DNA of 64,000 nt, taken from positions 4,990,838 through 5,054,837 of the forward strand of contig NZ_CP166730.1 in NCBI RefSeq assembly GCF_041320665.1, given 5' to 3'. Below the pieces are notes generated by a model, which was not told the origin of the DNA, made no database searches, and saw only the letters and a program-made list of their open reading frames with translations. This DNA is from Comamonas sp. GB3 AK4-5 (GTDB taxonomy: Bacteria; Pseudomonadota; Gammaproteobacteria; Burkholderiales; Burkholderiaceae_C). This document shows positions 18,044-27,138 of the stretch, in pieces (position 1 is the stretch's first letter; each line of letters opens with the position of its first letter). The translations under genes and the position numbers were made by a program.

Positions 18044-19243
18044 ATGCAACGTCGCCACTTTCTGCAGCTTTCCGCACTGGGCGCTGTGCCCGCCTCTCTG
18101 GGTCTGCTGCCCAGAGCCTGGGCCCAGAACACCATCCAGTTCGGCTGCCCGGTTCCCATGTCCGGCCCTTTTGCAGCCAATGGCAAGTTCGCAGACATCG
18201 GCATGAAGCTGGCCATCGAGCAGTACGGCAAGGCCCTGGGCATGCCCCTGGCCTACACCTTGCTGGACACCGAAGGCAAGCCCGCCACGGCCATACGCAA
18301 GGTGCAGGAAAGCTCGCAGCAAAAAGGCACACGCTTTTTTGCCGGCGGCATCTTGTCGTCCGAGTCCCTGGCCATGGGCAAGGAGGCAGAAAAAACAGGC
18401 GGTGTCTTCATCACCACGGCGGGGGCAGACGAGTTGACGGGCAAGGACTGCAACAGCGCCACATTCCGCTGGTCGGTCCCCACTTTTGGCGCCATTGAGC
18501 AAACCGTGCGGCCCTTGCTGGAGGCCTTGCCCAAGGCCAAGCGCGTCTACACCATCACGCCGCAATATGTGTTTGGCGACGGCCTGCTGACGGCCGCCAA
18601 AAACATCTTCAAGGAAAAAGGCATAGAGCATGTGGGCAACAGCTACCACTCGCTGACCGAGAAGGAATTCAGCGGCTACCTGACGAATGCCGCAGCGGCC
18701 AAGCCCGATGTACTGCTGATCCTGAACTTCGGTGCCCAGTCTTCCGACACGCTGCGCCAGGCCGTCAGCTTTGGCATGAACAAGAACATGACCATCTTGA
18801 TTGCCTGGGCCTCGGGCCTGGAGCAATTCGAAGCACTGGGCGCCGACCTGTGCGAAGGCGTGTACTTTGGCGCCCAGTACTGGCACACGGTCAACACGCC
18901 GCTGAACAACGAGCTGGTCAAGATGACGCAGGCCAAGCACAAGTACAACCCCAACTACAGCCTGGCGGGCTCCTACATCGGCACCAAGCTGTTGATCGAC
19001 GCCATCATCAAGGCCGGCAAGACCGATCAAAAAGCCGTGATCGCCGCGCTGGAGGGCATGAAATACCAGGGCCTGACGGGCGAGGAAGAGGTGCGCAAGG
19101 CCGACCACCAGGTGCTCAAGGACTACTACCTGCTCAAGGGCAAGCCCAAGTCCAAGATGGCCAACAAGGATGACTATGTGGATGTCATCAGCGCCGGGAA
19201 GTCCTTCCTCCCGGTAGACCAGACAGGCTGCAAGCTGGCCTAA
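18044..19243 (+). CDS. ABC transporter substrate-binding protein (LivK/Leu-Ile-Val type)
   Basis: A 399-residue periplasmic binding protein of the branched-chain amino acid/amide type (type I fold), which hands its ligand to the permeases encoded next. The N-terminus MQRRHFLQLSALGAVPASLGLLPRAWAQ has a twin-arginine start (RRHFLQL) and a signal-peptidase site near AWAQ, suggesting Tat export. The start at 18044 follows an AGGAG sequence; a longer frame adds 18 residues with no signal. A ten-base-pair stem-loop follows the stop and may protect this part of the mRNA. The ligand is unknown; with the two hydrolases downstream, an N-carbamoyl compound, amide or small peptide is plausible. Confidence 0.9.
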   Translation: MQRRHFLQLSALGAVPASLGLLPRAWAQNTIQFGCPVPMSGPFAANGKFADIGMKLAIEQYGKALGMPLAYTLLDTEGKPATAIRKVQESSQQKGTRFFAGGILSSESLAMGKEAEKTGGVFITTAGADELTGKDCNSATFRWSVPTFGAIEQTVRPLLEALPKAKRVYTITPQYVFGDGLLTAAKNIFKEKGIEHVGNSYHSLTEKEFSGYLTNAAAAKPDVLLILNFGAQSSDTLRQAVSFGMNKNMTILIAWASGLEQFEALGADLCEGVYFGAQYWHTVNTPLNNELVKMTQAKHKYNPNYSLAGSYIGTKLLIDAIIKAGKTDQKAVIAALEGMKYQGLTGEEEVRKADHQVLKDYYLLKGKPKSKMANKDDYVDVISAGKSFLPVDQTGCKLA

Positions 19244-19248
19244 AAACA

Positions 19249-19282
19249 TGCACAGCCCAGGGCTCCTCGTCCGGGCTGTGCA
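19249..19282 (+). other. intercistronic stem-loop after binding-protein gene
   Basis: TGCACAGCCC pairs perfectly with GGGCTGTGCA across a 14-base loop, starting six bases after the binding-protein stop. There is no T run. Such stems between a binding-protein gene and its permease genes commonly slow 3' decay and raise the amount of the upstream message; that role is inferred. Confidence 0.6.
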
Positions 19283-19407
19283 GGCCCCATAGCGCGGCGC
19301 CTATCGCCTGCTGATCTTCCACACCGCAGCGCACGCCTTCACAACGCCCCACCCTCACGGGGTGCGGGGTGGCTTGCGCCTGCAGTCTTCTTTGTTTCGG
19401 ACCCTGT

Positions 19408-20268
19408 ATGAGCATCTACCTGCTACAGACCATCAACGGGATAGGCATTGGCATGCTGTATTTCCTGTTGGCCGTGGGCCTGTCGATTGTGTTTGGTCTC
19501 TTGCGCTTTGTGAATTTTGCGCATGGAGCCTTCTACCTGCTGGGCGCGTATTTCTGCTTTCAGCTCACCCGCTGGGGCATGAGTTTCTGGCTCACGCTGC
19601 TCATCGCGCCGCTGGCCGTGGGCGCTTTGGGCTGGCTGACCGAAAAACTGCTGCTGCGTCATGTGTATGCCAAGCCCCATGAGTTCCACATTCTGATCAC
19701 CGCAGGCCTGGCCCTGGTGGTGCAGGAGCTGGTCATCATCCAGTGGGGGCCGCTGGGCGACAGCGTGGCGGTGCCGGATCTGCTGCAAGGCGTGGTCATG
19801 TGGGGCAGCTTTGTCTATCCCAAATACCGCCTGTTTGTCATCGCCTTCACCGCCGTGCTGGCCGTGCTGCTGTGGTGGGTGCTGGAAGGCACACGCCTGG
19901 GCAGTGCCGTGCGTGCCGGCAGCGAATCCACGGAGATGGTGTCCCTGCTGGGCTACAACGTGTTCGGCATTTTCAGCCTGGTGTTTGCGCTGGGCGCGGC
20001 AACGGCCGCACTGGCCGGTGTGCTGGCCGCCCCCATACGCGGGGCCGAACCCTTTATGGGCATCGAGGCCCTGGGCATTGCCTTTGTGATTGTGGTGGTG
20101 GGAGGCCTGGGCAGCTTTGGCGGCGCCCTGGTGGGGGGGCTTTTGATCGGCATTGTGCAAAGCGTGATGAGCACGCTGTGGCCGGAAGGTGCCCGCCTGA
20201 TGATTTATGTCGCCATGGCCGCCGTGCTGCTGCTGCGCCCCCATGGTCTGCTGGGACGGAAAGGCTGA
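19408..20268 (+). CDS. livH: branched-chain-type ABC permease, LivH
   Basis: A 286-residue inner-membrane permease with about eight hydrophobic helices. GLSIVFGLLRFVNFAHGAFYLLGAY near the N-terminus and the glycine-rich GGLGSFGGALVGGLLIGI near residue 235 are the usual LivH-family signatures. The start at 19408 (MSIYLLQTINGIGIGM) puts the first helix at the very N-terminus as in the family; a longer frame adds 13 unsupported residues. It is the second gene of the transporter operon, five bases before livM. Substrate specificity is not readable from the permease. Confidence 0.92.
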   Translation: MSIYLLQTINGIGIGMLYFLLAVGLSIVFGLLRFVNFAHGAFYLLGAYFCFQLTRWGMSFWLTLLIAPLAVGALGWLTEKLLLRHVYAKPHEFHILITAGLALVVQELVIIQWGPLGDSVAVPDLLQGVVMWGSFVYPKYRLFVIAFTAVLAVLLWWVLEGTRLGSAVRAGSESTEMVSLLGYNVFGIFSLVFALGAATAALAGVLAAPIRGAEPFMGIEALGIAFVIVVVGGLGSFGGALVGGLLIGIVQSVMSTLWPEGARLMIYVAMAAVLLLRPHGLLGRKG

Positions 20269-20273
20269 ACACC

Positions 20274-21254
20274 ATGTCCAAACACATACAAATGATTCTG
20301 GCGCTGGCCATTGTGCTGGCGATGCCACTGTGCATGCAGTCGGGCTCACTGGCCACCGAGGTGCTGATCTATTCGCTGGCCGCCATGGCCTGCAATCTGC
20401 TGCTGGGCTACACCGGGCTGCTGTCATTCGGCCAGGGCGTGTTCTTTGGCCTGGGCAGCTACACCATCGCCCTGTTTCTGACGCGCTGGCAGCTGCCCAT
20501 GCCCATCGCGCTGCTCACGGCCGTGCTGATGGGGGCGGTGGGCGCTGCCGTGGTGGGCTGGGTCGCCATACGCCAGAAAGGCACTTACTTTGTGATGCTG
20601 ACCCTGGCGTTCTCGCAGATGTTTTATTTTCTGGCCTACACGGCCACCGGCCTCACGGGCGGTGACAACGGCTTGATGGACATACCGCGCCCATCGCTGC
20701 AGATTGCCGGCTACACCCTGTGGTCGCTGCAAACACCCTGGCAGTTCTACACCCTGGTGGCCACGCTGTTCATCCTGGTGTTCTGGCTGCTGCGCCGCGT
20801 GTGCAACTCCATGTTCGGCCGCACCCTGCTGGCCGTGCGCGACAACGAAGAGCGCGCTGCCGCCGTGGGCTACAACCTGCGGCTGCTCAAGCTCCAGGCC
20901 TTTGTCATCTCCGGTGCCGTCACCGGCCTGGCCGGGGGGCTGCACGCCATGATGTCCGGGATTGCCCCGCTGTCCAGCGCGGAGTTCCACACCAGCGAAA
21001 TGATTCTGGTGATGACGGTGATTGGTGGCACCGGCAACCTGCTGGCCTCCGTGCTGGGCGCAGCCTTTTATGTGCTGCTGGGCGACTGGCTGTCCACACT
21101 GTGGCCGCGCTGGCTGCTGCTGCTGGGGGTGGTGCTGATGGTGGTGAGCCTGGGCATGCAACGTGGCCTGTGGGGCCTGCTGGAGGACATCTGGCAGTTG
21201 ATTCGCCGCGACAAAAAAGCCGCGGACAACGCCAAGCGAGGGGAGCACGCCTGA
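20274..21254 (+). CDS. livM: branched-chain-type ABC permease, LivM
   Basis: A 326-residue inner-membrane permease, second half of the transport channel. The LivM signature NLLLGYTGLLSFGQGVFFGLGSY sits near residue 40, followed by the coupling segment RVCNSMFGRTLLAVRDNEERAAAVGYN that contacts the ATPases. Its TGA stop shares bases with the ATG of livG, indicating tight translational coupling. Confidence 0.92.
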   Translation: MSKHIQMILALAIVLAMPLCMQSGSLATEVLIYSLAAMACNLLLGYTGLLSFGQGVFFGLGSYTIALFLTRWQLPMPIALLTAVLMGAVGAAVVGWVAIRQKGTYFVMLTLAFSQMFYFLAYTATGLTGGDNGLMDIPRPSLQIAGYTLWSLQTPWQFYTLVATLFILVFWLLRRVCNSMFGRTLLAVRDNEERAAAVGYNLRLLKLQAFVISGAVTGLAGGLHAMMSGIAPLSSAEFHTSEMILVMTVIGGTGNLLASVLGAAFYVLLGDWLSTLWPRWLLLLGVVLMVVSLGMQRGLWGLLEDIWQLIRRDKKAADNAKRGEHA

Positions 21255-22032
21255 TGAACAACACCGCATCCCATCCCATCTTGCTGCAGGCCTTTGGCGT
21301 AGAAAAACGCTATGACAAATTCATAGCCCTGGGTGGCGTGGACCTGCAGGTACGCGCCAACACCGTGCACTCGGTGATTGGCCCCAATGGCGCTGGCAAG
21401 ACCACGCTGTTTCACATGCTGACCGGCACCAAATCGGTCAGCGCCGGGCGCATCGAGTTCGATGGCCATGATGTGACCCAGGAACCCGATCACCGCCGCG
21501 TGCAGCGCGGCATGGCCCGCTCCTTTCAGGTGACCAGCCTGTTCCTCACCTTGTCGGTGCAGGAAAACCTGCGTCTGGCCGCACAAGGCGTGGCACCGCT
21601 GCATGCGCTGAACTGCTGGAGCCCGCCCACGGGAGCCCGCGCCCAGCAGCAGACGGTGGAGCATGTGCTGGACCGCCTGGGTCTGGAGCGCTTTGCCCAC
21701 ACGCCTGCCGGCAGCCTGTCCCATGGCCAGCAGCGCCGCCTGGAAGTCGGCATGGCCCTCGCGGCCAGGCCCAAGGCCATTTTTCTGGACGAGCCCACCT
21801 CGGGCATGGGCATAGACGATCTGGAAGACATGAAGCAGCTCATCCAGGGGCTCAAGCAGGAGCACACCGTGGTGCTGATCGAGCACAACATGAACATCGT
21901 GATGGACATCTCGGACACCATCACCGTCATGCAGCAAGGCCGTGTGCTGGCGGAAGGCGTGCCCAACGACATCCGCAGCGATGCGCGTGTGCGCACAGCC
22001 TACCTGGGCAATATGATCACCGGAGGCAAGGC

Positions 22033-22036
<4 letters not shown>
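21254..22036 (+). CDS. livG: branched-chain-type ABC ATPase, LivG
   Basis: A 260-residue cytoplasmic ATPase that powers the LivHM channel. The Walker A motif is GPNGAGKTT. The signature motif is changed from the usual LSGGQ to LSHGQQR, a form seen in LivG proteins of this type. Walker B is AIFLDEPTSGM and the switch His is in VLIEHNM. It overlaps livM at its start and livF at its end (ATGA), so the three are coupled. Confidence 0.93.
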
Positions 22037-22740
<704 letters not shown>

Positions 22741-22771
22741 AACCGCTATTTCAGCCATCCGGAGCATGAAC

Positions 22772-24037
22772 ATGAATATGACGGCAGCACACGCAAGCGC
22801 AGCCACGGTGCGCAGCAATGGCGAACGCCTGTGGCAATCACTGATGGACCTGGCGCGCATAGGCGCTACACCCAAGGGCGGCGTATGCCGCCTGGCCTTG
22901 ACCGAGCTGGACCGCCAGGCACGCGACCAGTTCGTGCGCTGGGCCGAGGAAGCGGGCTGCAGCGTGCGGGTGGATGCCATAGGCAATATCTTTGCGCGCC
23001 GTGCAGGCAGCGACGACAGCCTGCCTCCGGTGATGACGGGCAGCCACATCGACACCCAGCCCACGGGTGGGAAATTTGACGGCAACTACGGCGTGATGGC
23101 CGGCCTGGAAGTGGTGCGCACCCTGAATGCCCATGGCATACAGACCCGGGCGCCCATCGAAGTCGCGGTCTGGACCAATGAAGAGGGCTCGCGCTTTGTG
23201 CCGGTCATGATGGGCTCCGGGGTGTTTGCCAGCGCCTTCACGCTGGAGCATGCGCTGCAGCAGCGCGACGCCCAAGGGGTGAGCGTGGGCGAGGCGCTAC
23301 AAGCCATAGGCTATGCCGGGCCTGCAGGGCCCGCAGCCCACCCGGTAGGCGCCTATTTCGAGGCCCATATCGAACAAGGCCCGGTGCTGGAGACGCATGA
23401 CAAGGTGATTGGCGTGGTGCAGGCCGCCCTGGGCCAGCGCTGGTATGACGTGACCCTGACCGGCATGGAGGCCCATGCCGGCCCCACGCCCATGGAGATG
23501 CGCAAGGACGCCTTGCTGGCCGCCAGTGATTTGATTGCCGCCGTGAACCGCATTGCCACCGACCGCAAACCGCATGGCCGCGGTACGGTGGGCCAGCTGG
23601 GGGTGTATCCCAATTCGCGCAATGTGATTCCGGGCGGCGTGACCATGACGGTGGACCTGCGCGCGCCCGATGACGCCATGCTCACCAGCATGGACGCGGC
23701 ACTGAAGGCGGTCTGTGCGGACATCCGCGCCACCCGCAATGTCGGCATTCAGCTGCAGCAGGTGGTGTACTTCCCGCCCCAACCTTTCACCCCGCAGCTG
23801 GTGGAGGCCGTGCGCCGCAATGCCACGGCCCTGGGCTATAGCGCCATGGATGTGGTCAGCGGCGCCGGCCACGATGCGGTGTATGTGGCGCGCCTGGCGC
23901 CCACGGCCATGATTTTTGTGCCTTGCGCCGACGGCATCAGCCACAACGAGATTGAAGATGCCGAGCCCGCCCACCTGGAGGCCGGCTGCAATGTGCTGCT
24001 GCGAGCCATGCTGGACACGGCCGGGGTGGTGGCATGA
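22772..24037 (+). CDS. M20-family Zn amidohydrolase (N-carbamoyl/allantoate amidohydrolase type)
   Basis: A 421-residue cytoplasmic hydrolase of the family that includes N-carbamoyl-L-amino acid hydrolase, beta-ureidopropionase and allantoate amidohydrolase. Metal ligands are visible in GSHIDTQPTGGKFDGNYGV and in TNEEGSRF, with the later His in GMEAHAGPTPM and near ADGISHNEIE. The ATG at 22772 is seven bases after GGAG; ATGs at 22766 and 22778 are also in frame. It overlaps the M81 gene by four bases and belongs to the transporter operon. The likely job is releasing an amino acid and ammonia/CO2 from an imported carbamoyl or amide compound. The exact substrate is open. Confidence 0.9.
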   Translation: MNMTAAHASAATVRSNGERLWQSLMDLARIGATPKGGVCRLALTELDRQARDQFVRWAEEAGCSVRVDAIGNIFARRAGSDDSLPPVMTGSHIDTQPTGGKFDGNYGVMAGLEVVRTLNAHGIQTRAPIEVAVWTNEEGSRFVPVMMGSGVFASAFTLEHALQQRDAQGVSVGEALQAIGYAGPAGPAAHPVGAYFEAHIEQGPVLETHDKVIGVVQAALGQRWYDVTLTGMEAHAGPTPMEMRKDALLAASDLIAAVNRIATDRKPHGRGTVGQLGVYPNSRNVIPGGVTMTVDLRAPDDAMLTSMDAALKAVCADIRATRNVGIQLQQVVYFPPQPFTPQLVEAVRRNATALGYSAMDVVSGAGHDAVYVARLAPTAMIFVPCADGISHNEIEDAEPAHLEAGCNVLLRAMLDTAGVVA

Positions 24038-25506
24038 AGCTCTTGATTGCCCGCCTCAACCACGAGACCAATACCTTCTCGCCCGTCCCCACGCCGCTAC
24101 AGGCCTTCAATCCCAGCTACGGCCACGATGCTTATCTGGCCAACAAGGGCATGCGCACGCCCATGGCGGCCTTTATCGACGCGGCCGAGGCATTGAACGC
24201 CACCCTGGTCACGCCGGTCTCCGCCATGGCCAACCCCAGCGGGCCGGTGCATGCCGCAGCCTACGACGCGCTGACCCAGCGCATCATCGATGCCCTGCCC
24301 GGCTGCGATGCCATCTTGCTGGACCTGCATGGCGCCATGGTGGCCGAACACATGGCCGATGGTGAAGGCAGTTTGCTGGCGCGCGTGCGCGCCGCAGCAC
24401 CAGGCATCCCGATTGGCGTGGCCTTGGACCTGCATGGCAATCTGACCGAGCAAATGGTGGCCAATGCGGACGTGATGGTGGGCTTCAAGACCTACCCCCA
24501 TATCGATATGTACGAAACCGGCGCCCATGCCGCGCGCCTGCTGCTGGCCATGGCCACGGGTGGGCCGCGCTACCGGGTGATCTGGCGGCAACTGCCCTTG
24601 ATGAGCCACACGCTGCGCAGCACCACGCTGAGCGGCGCCATGGTGAAGGCCGTGAACCAGGCCAGGGCTGCCGAGGACCAAGGCGTGGCGGCAGTGACGG
24701 TGTTTGGTGGTTTCTCGCTGTCCGATATTCCCCAGCCCTTTGTCAGCGTGGTGGCCACGGTGCAGGACAGCGGCGCTGCCCATGCCCGCGCCAAGGACCA
24801 GGTCGACCAGATCGCCAGCTGGATCTGGAACCACCGCCGCGACTTCTTCTACCAAAGCGCGGCGCTGGAGGCATCGCTGCAGCAGGCACAGCTGCTGGCA
24901 AGCACTGCCACACGCCCCATCTTGCTGCTGGACCATGGCGACAACTGCATGTCCGGCGGCACCTGCGACACCATGGATGTGCTGCAGACCGCACTGAAAC
25001 AGGGCTTGACGGGCATGGCCATGGGCCCGCTGTGCGACCCCGAGGCCGTGGCCCAGCTGATTGCTGCCGGCGAAGGCGCCAGCGTGGAGCTGGGCGTGGG
25101 CAACAAGGTGGCCATGCCACAGATAGGCCGCCCTGCCGCCCCCTTGCGGCTGACCGGCCAGGTGCGCGCCATCAGCGATGGCAGCTACACGGTGACTGGC
25201 CCCATCTACACCGGCCAAACCTTCGGCATGGGCCGCACGGTGCTGCTGGATGCGGGCGCGGTGCAAATCGTCATCACCGAGCAGACCCACGAGCCCTGGG
25301 ACCTGGGCGTGTTCCATTGCGTGGGGCTGGACCCGACGCAATTTCGCTATCTGCTGCTGAAATCGCGCATGTACTGTCGCCCGGTTTTTGTGCCCTTGTC
25401 GGATGGGCTGGTGGAATGCGACAGCCCGGGCGTCACCACCTCGGACTACAGCCGCTTTGCCTTCCACCATGTGCAGCGCCCGGCGTTTCCGCTGGATGCC
25501 ATCTGA
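24034..25506 (+). CDS. M81-family metallohydrolase (MlrC-like)
   Basis: A 490-residue protein of the M81 family, named for microcystinase C (MlrC), which finishes breakdown of the cyclic peptide microcystin. The N-terminus MKLLIARLNHETNTFSPVPTPL and the metal-binding run ALDLHGNLTEQM ... TYPHIDMYETG are typical. DHGDNCMSGGTCDTM begins the C-terminal half. Most genomic members are not tied to microcystin; they sit beside amidases and ABC or TTT transporters, as here, and their substrates are not known. It is the last gene of the six-gene transporter-hydrolase operon, coupled to the M20 gene by an ATGA overlap. Confidence 0.88.
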   Translation: MKLLIARLNHETNTFSPVPTPLQAFNPSYGHDAYLANKGMRTPMAAFIDAAEALNATLVTPVSAMANPSGPVHAAAYDALTQRIIDALPGCDAILLDLHGAMVAEHMADGEGSLLARVRAAAPGIPIGVALDLHGNLTEQMVANADVMVGFKTYPHIDMYETGAHAARLLLAMATGGPRYRVIWRQLPLMSHTLRSTTLSGAMVKAVNQARAAEDQGVAAVTVFGGFSLSDIPQPFVSVVATVQDSGAAHARAKDQVDQIASWIWNHRRDFFYQSAALEASLQQAQLLASTATRPILLLDHGDNCMSGGTCDTMDVLQTALKQGLTGMAMGPLCDPEAVAQLIAAGEGASVELGVGNKVAMPQIGRPAAPLRLTGQVRAISDGSYTVTGPIYTGQTFGMGRTVLLDAGAVQIVITEQTHEPWDLGVFHCVGLDPTQFRYLLLKSRMYCRPVFVPLSDGLVECDSPGVTTSDYSRFAFHHVQRPAFPLDAI

Positions 25507-25846
25507 GCTGGTGGCGCCAAGCCTTCCCGCAGCGCAGCTGCGGCCCTTCGGGGTGAAAGCGTTTTTTCAATACCGCTGCATGGACCTGCTTCGCCAGCCC
25601 CATACCTGGGAGCCGGCATTCCGCAGATTGAAAAGTATTTTTCAAACGCTCTGAAAAAATGAGCTGTTGCTGCCTATGCAGCCCCGAACTCCGAATGCAA
25701 TCACATGGAAACAATGGATGCATGCGCGCATGGCGCTCATTTTTTCACAGACCTCGAAAACACAGGCCTTGAGGGCAGACCCACCCGGGCCACCGGACAT
25801 GGCAAAGGCCAGGGTGAGCCGGGCCGCCCAGGGCGGCCCTTTCGCA
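25507..25846. other. gene-free convergent region
   Basis: 340 bases between the M81 gene and the convergent Bug-receptor gene. I see no gene. An inverted pair GGGCCGCC / GGGCGGCCC at 25821-25839 sits eight bases beyond the Bug gene's stop and may end that transcript, although no T run follows on the minus strand. T-rich patches at 25561-25567 and 25635-25641 lack a convincing stem. I could not identify a clear terminator for the plus-strand operon. Confidence 0.45.
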
Positions 25847-26848
25847 TCAGTCCAGCGTGATCTTGGCGGTCTTGATCACTTCACGCCATTTGGCGACTTC
25901 GCTGTGCAGGAAAGCGGCGGATGCCTTGGGATCCATGCCGGTGGGCAGCACGCCCACGGCGTCGAGCTTGGTCTTCATCTCGGGGTCGGGCAAGGCCTTG
26001 GCGATTTCCGCGTACAGCTTGTCCACAATCGGCTTGGGCGTGCCGGCAGGCACGGCGGCCATGAACCAGGCGTCGGCCGTGAAGCCCTTCAGGCCGGCTT
26101 CGCTCATGGTGGGCACATCGGGCATGGAGGGCAGGCGCTCGTTGTGGGCCACGGCCAGGGCGCGCACATTGCCGGCCTTGAGCTGGGAGTTGATGGTGAC
26201 GGCGGTCAGAAAGCCGAAATCCGTCTCACCCGCCACCAGGGACACCACCGAAGGCGCGCTGCCCTTGTAGGGCACATGCGTGACCTTGACCTTGGACTGG
26301 ATGGCATACAGCTCGCCACCCATGTGGTTGGGGCCACCCGTGCCGGAAGACGGGTAGTTCAGCTTGCCTGGCTGGGCCTTGGCAGCGGCCGTCAGCTCGG
26401 CCAGCGATTTGAACGGGCTGTTGACGCCCACCGTCAGCACCAGCGGGCTGCGGCCCACCAGGCTCACGGGGATCAGGTCCTTGAGCGGGTTGTAGGGCAG
26501 CTTGGGGTACAGGCCCGGTGCCATGGACATGCCACCCACATCACCCAGCACCACGGTGTAGCCGTCGGCAGGCGCCTTGGCCACACGGTCCACGCCAATG
26601 GTGCCGTTGGCGCCGGGCTTGTTCTCCACCACCACCGAAACATGCATGTTCTCGCTCATCTTCTGCGCCAGCAGACGGCCCAGGATGTCGGTAGAGCCCC
26701 CGGCCGAAAACGGAATCACCAGGGTGATGGGCTTGCTAGGGTAGTCAGCGGCCTGGACCGAGGGGGCCACCAAAGTGGCCACGGCAGCCACCAGACCACA
26801 CAGCATGGTCAGCGGGCGAAATGGGGAAACAGCGGCGGGGCGTGTCAT
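25847..26848 (-). CDS. Bug-family tripartite tricarboxylate transporter binding protein
   Basis: A 333-residue periplasmic receptor of the TctC/Bug family, very numerous in Comamonadaceae and Bordetella. A signal peptide runs to about residue 34 (VAPSVQAADYPSKP). The family pattern YPSKPITLVIPFSAGGSTDILGR, then NKPGANGTIG and the LNYPSSGTGGPNHMGGEL segment that caps the carboxylate ligand, are all clear. No TctA/TctB membrane genes are adjacent, as is usual for orphan Bug receptors. The ligand is probably a carboxylate, but which one cannot be told. It is convergent with the transporter-hydrolase operon rather than part of it. Confidence 0.92.
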   Translation of the reverse strand: MTRPAAVSPFRPLTMLCGLVAAVATLVAPSVQAADYPSKPITLVIPFSAGGSTDILGRLLAQKMSENMHVSVVVENKPGANGTIGVDRVAKAPADGYTVVLGDVGGMSMAPGLYPKLPYNPLKDLIPVSLVGRSPLVLTVGVNSPFKSLAELTAAAKAQPGKLNYPSSGTGGPNHMGGELYAIQSKVKVTHVPYKGSAPSVVSLVAGETDFGFLTAVTINSQLKAGNVRALAVAHNERLPSMPDVPTMSEAGLKGFTADAWFMAAVPAGTPKPIVDKLYAEIAKALPDPEMKTKLDAVGVLPTGMDPKASAAFLHSEVAKWREVIKTAKITLD

Positions 26849-27138
26849 GAAGAACCTCTAATGCATGTTTAGCAAAATTGAAGACGCGCAGCTTAGCGGC
26901 AAAAACCACTGCTGGCAGCAAGCGGAATGCAGGATATGCATCTTCGACATAAAGACAGAATGTTTTTTGCATGCATTTACAGCATGCAGGGTGAAGTTGT
27001 TTGACCTCACAGAGGGAGAAGACCCCGATTTTTTGTGAAGCACGCGGCCTACAATGCTTGTCCTATTTCGAGAAATGCATGTGCTGCATCCTGCAGCTCC
27101 CGCCGAAAAGCCCCTCTGCAAGAGTCTGGAGACGTCCG

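Noticed and set aside
25555..25650. A possible hairpin between TGAAAGCGTTTTTTCAA and TTTTTCAAACGCTCTGA.
   Set aside because: The matching blocks are not true complements over a useful length, and the loop is about 60 bases.
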